From NCBI GenBank assembly GCA_035274425.1, contig DATEOC010000039.1:1-64000 (forward strand): DNA of 64,000 bases, written 5' to 3'. Of this stretch, positions 60,892 through 64,000 are shown piece by piece. Origin of the DNA: JADMIH01 sp035274425. GTDB lineage: Bacteria; Chloroflexota; Chloroflexia; QHBQ01; JADMIH01. A program made the translations under genes and the position numbers. The notes beneath the pieces were generated by a model. It searched no databases. It worked only from the letters and a program-made list of their open reading frames with translations, and was not told the DNA's origin. The stretch's first letter is position 1, and every line of letters starts with the position of its first letter.

Positions 60892-61989
60892 TTAGACAGA
60901 TGGTCTATATACCAATCGAAAACCCATTGGATTACCTGAACGGCTCGGTAGTTCAGAATTACGGAATGCTGATCGAGCTCCATATGCTGGATAGTCCCAT
61001 CCTCCACCGCGAAGCACCTTCTCATTTGGGTAAAGATTCGGCCTGGCTGCATATGAACCGTAATACCAGTTATCCATCCATTCCCATACATTTCCATGCA
61101 TATCATACAGCCCCCAGGGGTTGGGTTTCTTTTTGCCAACCGGATGGGCGTATTCTTCGCCGCGCTGAGTCATATCTCTATACCACCCGTACCAGCGCAA
61201 ATCGCGTTCATCATCACCAAAACTAAACTTCGTGTTGGTCCCTGCACGTGCTGCGTACTCCCACTCCTCCTCAGTAGGAAGGTTATAGATATTTTGGTTA
61301 TCGATTTCACTTAGTTTTGTCAAGAAGTCCTGAGCATCATACCAACTTACATACACCGCAGGATAATCGTCACCTTCTTGAACATGCTCCTTAACATACC
61401 CTTTTTCCTTCCAAGGTTCTGAATGCATGATTTCCTTCCACTGTCCCTGCGTTACGGCATAGATAGCCATGTAATATGGCCTGGTTATAGTCACTTGATG
61501 TACAGGCCTTTCGTTTTCCTCGCCCTCGTCTGAGCCCATGAGGAAAGCACCCGGCATAATCAGCGCGAACTTAATACCGAAGTTGTTCTCCCAGGATTGC
61601 AGGCCGACTACCCTCAGAAGATCTAATAGACCTTGCCCGTAATCACGCCGGAAATCTGCATACCGTTTTGGACGTAGGAAGCCTGGCAATTGGATATCTT
61701 CTGCCAGCAAAGGGAGAACTATCTTCGAGCGATTGTTCGCCTCGTCATAGAGCCTAGTTTGCCATTCGCGTTCCACCCAGCCAGATTCCATCGCATCCCG
61801 CGTCATCCAGACCGCTAGATAGTCTGAGGCATCTAGTCCTTCTTGGACCTTTTGGGGAATAATATCACCGACTCGAATCTCCCAGTCGTCCAACCACACT
61901 TGTAGGCCCACCCTTTTTAGATCTTCGGCTAAATGTCTGACGGCCTCTGTATCGTGGCTAGAATGGCTTAGAAAAATGCGAGTATTCAT
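60892..61989 (-). CDS. TIR domain fused to a formylglycine-generating-enzyme-like (FGE-sulfatase) domain
   Basis: 365 aa; ATG at 61989 with AAGGAGGG upstream. TIR domain ~1-135 (IFLSHSSHDTEAVRHLAEDL, GLQVWLDDWEIRVGD, SDYLAVWMTRDAMESGWVERE with the conserved Glu). FGE-sulfatase domain ~140-365 (FLMGSDEGEENERPVHQVTI, YPAVYVSWYDAQDF, LPTEEEWEYAARAGTN, GLYDMHGNVWEW, VLRGGGWDY ... FRLVYRP). The domain resembles SUMF1/FGE but also C-type-lectin-like variants, so a binding role is possible. TIR-FGE fusions are known in several multicellular or complex bacteria. No partner identified. Confidence 0.92.
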   Translation of the reverse strand: MNTRIFLSHSSHDTEAVRHLAEDLKRVGLQVWLDDWEIRVGDIIPQKVQEGLDASDYLAVWMTRDAMESGWVEREWQTRLYDEANNRSKIVLPLLAEDIQLPGFLRPKRYADFRRDYGQGLLDLLRVVGLQSWENNFGIKFALIMPGAFLMGSDEGEENERPVHQVTITRPYYMAIYAVTQGQWKEIMHSEPWKEKGYVKEHVQEGDDYPAVYVSWYDAQDFLTKLSEIDNQNIYNLPTEEEWEYAARAGTNTKFSFGDDERDLRWYGWYRDMTQRGEEYAHPVGKKKPNPWGLYDMHGNVWEWMDNWYYGSYAARPNLYPNEKVLRGGGWDYPAYGARSAFRNSELPSRSGNPMGFRLVYRPSV

Positions 61990-62391
61990 TGAAAACTCCC
62001 TCCTTTTTAAACGGTAACAGAAGCCTAACTTGTAATTCAATTTGCACTATATGGCATAAAGAGATTGTTACTATACGATACTTTAGATTGAATGGCAAAC
62101 CTGGCTCATACTGGGTCAGAACCTAATCAGAGGTGCAATGCCGAAGGCTAAGGAATCTCCTGAGCTTTGTCGTTCTGAGAGATTCTGAACCAAGCGAAGT
62201 ATAATGTTCATACTTTACAAGCTCTCCCTGGCTTTGGATGGTGTGGTACGATAGATGTAACCCTGTGGCGTATTTTTGTACAGGTCATCTTCTCTTTTCT
62301 GTGCGCTCCCTAGCGTCGATCTACAACGTCCCAGCACATAGTCAGCGCATGGCATCGTCTCTCGGGTTCTTTTCAACGAATGGATGGTGTT
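61990..62391. other. Intergenic region between divergent genes
   Basis: About 400 bases between the TIR-FGE gene and the second cupredoxin gene. It includes a decayed palindrome around 62147-62200 (AAGGAATCTCCTGAGCTTTG ... AGATTCTGAACC) that looks like a remnant of the ~80-bp repeat. No clear promoter or gene is visible. Confidence 0.4.
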
Positions 62392-64000
62392 ATGCGGTAC
62401 CTCTCTTTCACGTCACGGCATCGCGCGGCGAGCGTGCTGGTGCTGTTGCTTCTTGCGCTTGCCCCGGCGAAGCTTTTCTTACCCGGCCAGGCTGAAAGCC
62501 CTGACCATGCCCAAAGTGTCACCTATGCTCAAAGCGGCGACGTTGCCGTGGAACTGTCCAAGTTCAGTTATGCTCCCACCTCGCTCAATATCGTGGTGGG
62601 GAGCACGGTAGCGTGGTCCAACAAAGACCCTGCCACGCACAATGTAGCGATGGACGAGGGGCCGGAGCTGTTCGTATCCCCGGTGCTGGCGCAAGGGGCG
62701 ACGGTGCGCTTTACCTTCACGAAGCCGGGGAAGTACCATTACTTCTGCGAGTGGCACCCTGAGATGAAGGGGGAGATCACCGTAGCTTCCGCGAGCGGCT
62801 CCACGGACGCGCTTCCGCCAATAGGAGCGCGCCTCTTCGCCGAGACGGGGAGGACGGTGCGTGGCGCGTTCCTCGATTACTGGCAGACTCGCGGCGGGCT
62901 GCCCCAGCAGGGCTTCCCTATCTCGGAGGAGATACAGGAGAAGAGCGATACCGACGGCAAGTTCTACACCGTCCAGTACTTTGAGCGTGCGGTATTCGAG
63001 ATGCACCCTGAGAATAAAGCTCCTTATGATGTGCTCCTCTCCTTGCTGGGCAACTTCCAGTACAAGCAGAAGTACCCAAAGGGCGCGCCCAACCAGCAGG
63101 CGAATAGCTCGGCAGGCTCAATCGTGTTCAAAGAGACGGGTAAGCACCTGGGGGGTAAGTTCCTCGAATATTGGAATCAGAATGGCGGGCTAGCCCAGCA
63201 GGGTTTCCCCATCTCTGAGGAGTTCGAGGAGAAGAACGACCTGAACGGCAAGACGTATCTCGTGCAGTACTTTGAGCGGGCGGTGTTCGAGTTGCACCCT
63301 GAGAACAAGCCTCCTTATGATATATTGCTGTCCCAATTGGGGAAGTTCCGCTATGATCGCGTAGCGAAGGGGAAGCCTGGGGCGGGTATCTACGCTACGG
63401 GGCTTTCGTCCAGCCCACAGCATTATCTATTGCTCGCCGGGCCACACGCGCAGGCCGGGGTCAACGCGTGGATATACGACCAGGACCCCAAGCCTGTGGT
63501 GGGGTGGGTGAACGAGTTGGGGGTGAAATGGGTGTTGCACCAGTTGTCGTGGTACCAGATCGAGCCGGAGAAGGGGGTTTACAGGTGGGACAAGATAGAC
63601 CCGGCGGTGAACGCTCTCAAAGCGGCTGGGATGAACATCATATTGCACCCGGTACACGCGCCGACGTGGGCATGGACCTCGGATAAGGTGGGCTATCCGA
63701 AAGACCCGGCGGACTTCGCGCGCTTTATGACGGCGGTGGCGCAGCGCTACAAGGGGAAGGTCGCGGGGTACCAGATATGGAACGAGCCGAACTTCGCGCA
63801 CGAGACCGGACCGCACGCCTCTGTATCGCATTATGCTGCCATCCTGAAAGGGGGCTATACGGCAGTGAAAGCGGTTGACCCGCAGGCTATCGTCATTTCG
63901 GGGGCGCTTACTCCTACGGGGATAAATGATCCCTTCGTAGCGGTCGACGATGTGTTGTTCCTGAAGCGGTTGTACGCTTACAATAGCGGGGAGCTGAAGG
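62392..64000 (+). CDS. Secreted cupredoxin + two surface repeats + glycoside hydrolase-like domain (partial at 3' end)
   Basis: Paralogue of the gene at 58401, open to the right window edge (536 codons seen). ATG at 62392 (an in-frame ATG at 62380 is possible); weak ribosome-binding site. A signal peptide (SVLVLLLLALAPAKLFLPGQA) precedes a cupredoxin domain (His in ATHNVAM, Cys-x2-His-x2-Met in YFCEWHPEM), two YW-GGL-QYFERAVFE repeats and the glycosidase-like domain with QIWNEPNF (E465). The nucleophile motif lies beyond the edge. The order of domains is the same as in the paralogue. Confidence 0.88.
   Translation, partial: MRYLSFTSRHRAASVLVLLLLALAPAKLFLPGQAESPDHAQSVTYAQSGDVAVELSKFSYAPTSLNIVVGSTVAWSNKDPATHNVAMDEGPELFVSPVLAQGATVRFTFTKPGKYHYFCEWHPEMKGEITVASASGSTDALPPIGARLFAETGRTVRGAFLDYWQTRGGLPQQGFPISEEIQEKSDTDGKFYTVQYFERAVFEMHPENKAPYDVLLSLLGNFQYKQKYPKGAPNQQANSSAGSIVFKETGKHLGGKFLEYWNQNGGLAQQGFPISEEFEEKNDLNGKTYLVQYFERAVFELHPENKPPYDILLSQLGKFRYDRVAKGKPGAGIYATGLSSSPQHYLLLAGPHAQAGVNAWIYDQDPKPVVGWVNELGVKWVLHQLSWYQIEPEKGVYRWDKIDPAVNALKAAGMNIILHPVHAPTWAWTSDKVGYPKDPADFARFMTAVAQRYKGKVAGYQIWNEPNFAHETGPHASVSHYAAILKGGYTAVKAVDPQAIVISGALTPTGINDPFVAVDDVLFLKRLYAYNSGELK

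Noticed and set aside
60765..61226. Plus-strand ORF of 153 codons
   Set aside because: Lies antisense to the C-terminus of the TIR-FGE gene and has no motif.
62147..62205. Possible sixth copy of the ~80-bp palindrome
   Set aside because: Only short blocks (GGAATCTCC, AGATTC) are left and the ends do not pair; kept as a remnant in the intergenic entry.

Overview
The window looks like a chromosomal segment of a Gram-positive-type or monoderm-like member of the Chloroflexota. This is inferred from the repertoire of large secreted modular proteins, S-layer-homology domains, auracyanin-like cupredoxin domains, SBBP propellers and the dense intergenic short repeats; there is no rRNA or tRNA to anchor the taxonomy. 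G+C is high in most genes. It drops in a few accessory ones, such as the LppX-like lipoprotein at 35.7 kb, the TIR genes and the small basic-protein genes. I saw no tRNA, rRNA or CRISPR array.

Layout. 0-9.5 kb: a sugar-type ABC solute-binding protein whose coding sequence is a tandem in-frame duplication (cut by the left edge), a flavin amine oxidase, a large SBBP/SLH surface protein and a frameshifted UMF1-type transporter. 9.7-13.2 kb: a family A DNA polymerase with N-terminal zinc ribbons and a full intein with endonuclease next to catalytic motif A. 13.8-23.5 kb: secreted proteins built on one ~75-90-residue repeat (YW..HGGL.QQGFPIS ... VQYFERAVFE ... LLS.LG), including three tandem zinc metallopeptidase paralogues, then a His/Met-rich lipoprotein and an L,D-transpeptidase. 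23.6-34.7 kb: a zinc-ribbon cluster with two membrane-anchored subtilases and an FHA/ABCG-type transporter. 34.8-40.2 kb: TPR and LppX-like lipoproteins, a MntA/HepT pair, an NAD-dependent epimerase and another repeat protein with a DUF5107-like domain. 40.3-48 kb: an antibiotic-response-like neighbourhood (AadE-like nucleotidyltransferase, methyltransferase, strong promoter, 29-codon leader ORF with two terminators, stand-alone kinase N-lobe, double GNAT protein, two ABC exporter half-molecules). 48-64 kb: accessory region with small basic proteins, a pentapeptide-TIR protein, a DUF4157-like tail protein, a RAYT transposase with REP-like hairpins, an IS630 element inserted in a REP-like palindrome, a TIR/NDT-like protein, an AAA ATPase, a TIR-FGE fusion and a divergent pair of cupredoxin + repeat + glycosidase proteins.

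The two strongest non-gene signals are these. (1) Arrays of many unrelated heptanucleotides, all with a 7-base period, often arranged as inverted pairs, abutting start codons and even inside ORFs. (2) An ~80-bp palindromic repeat in five intergenic places. The best candidate for an undescribed regulatory system is the leader-peptide/terminator region at 42.0-42.3 kb. The best candidate for an undescribed protein system is the repeat family that carries peptidase, glycosidase, cupredoxin and other domains in eight secreted proteins.
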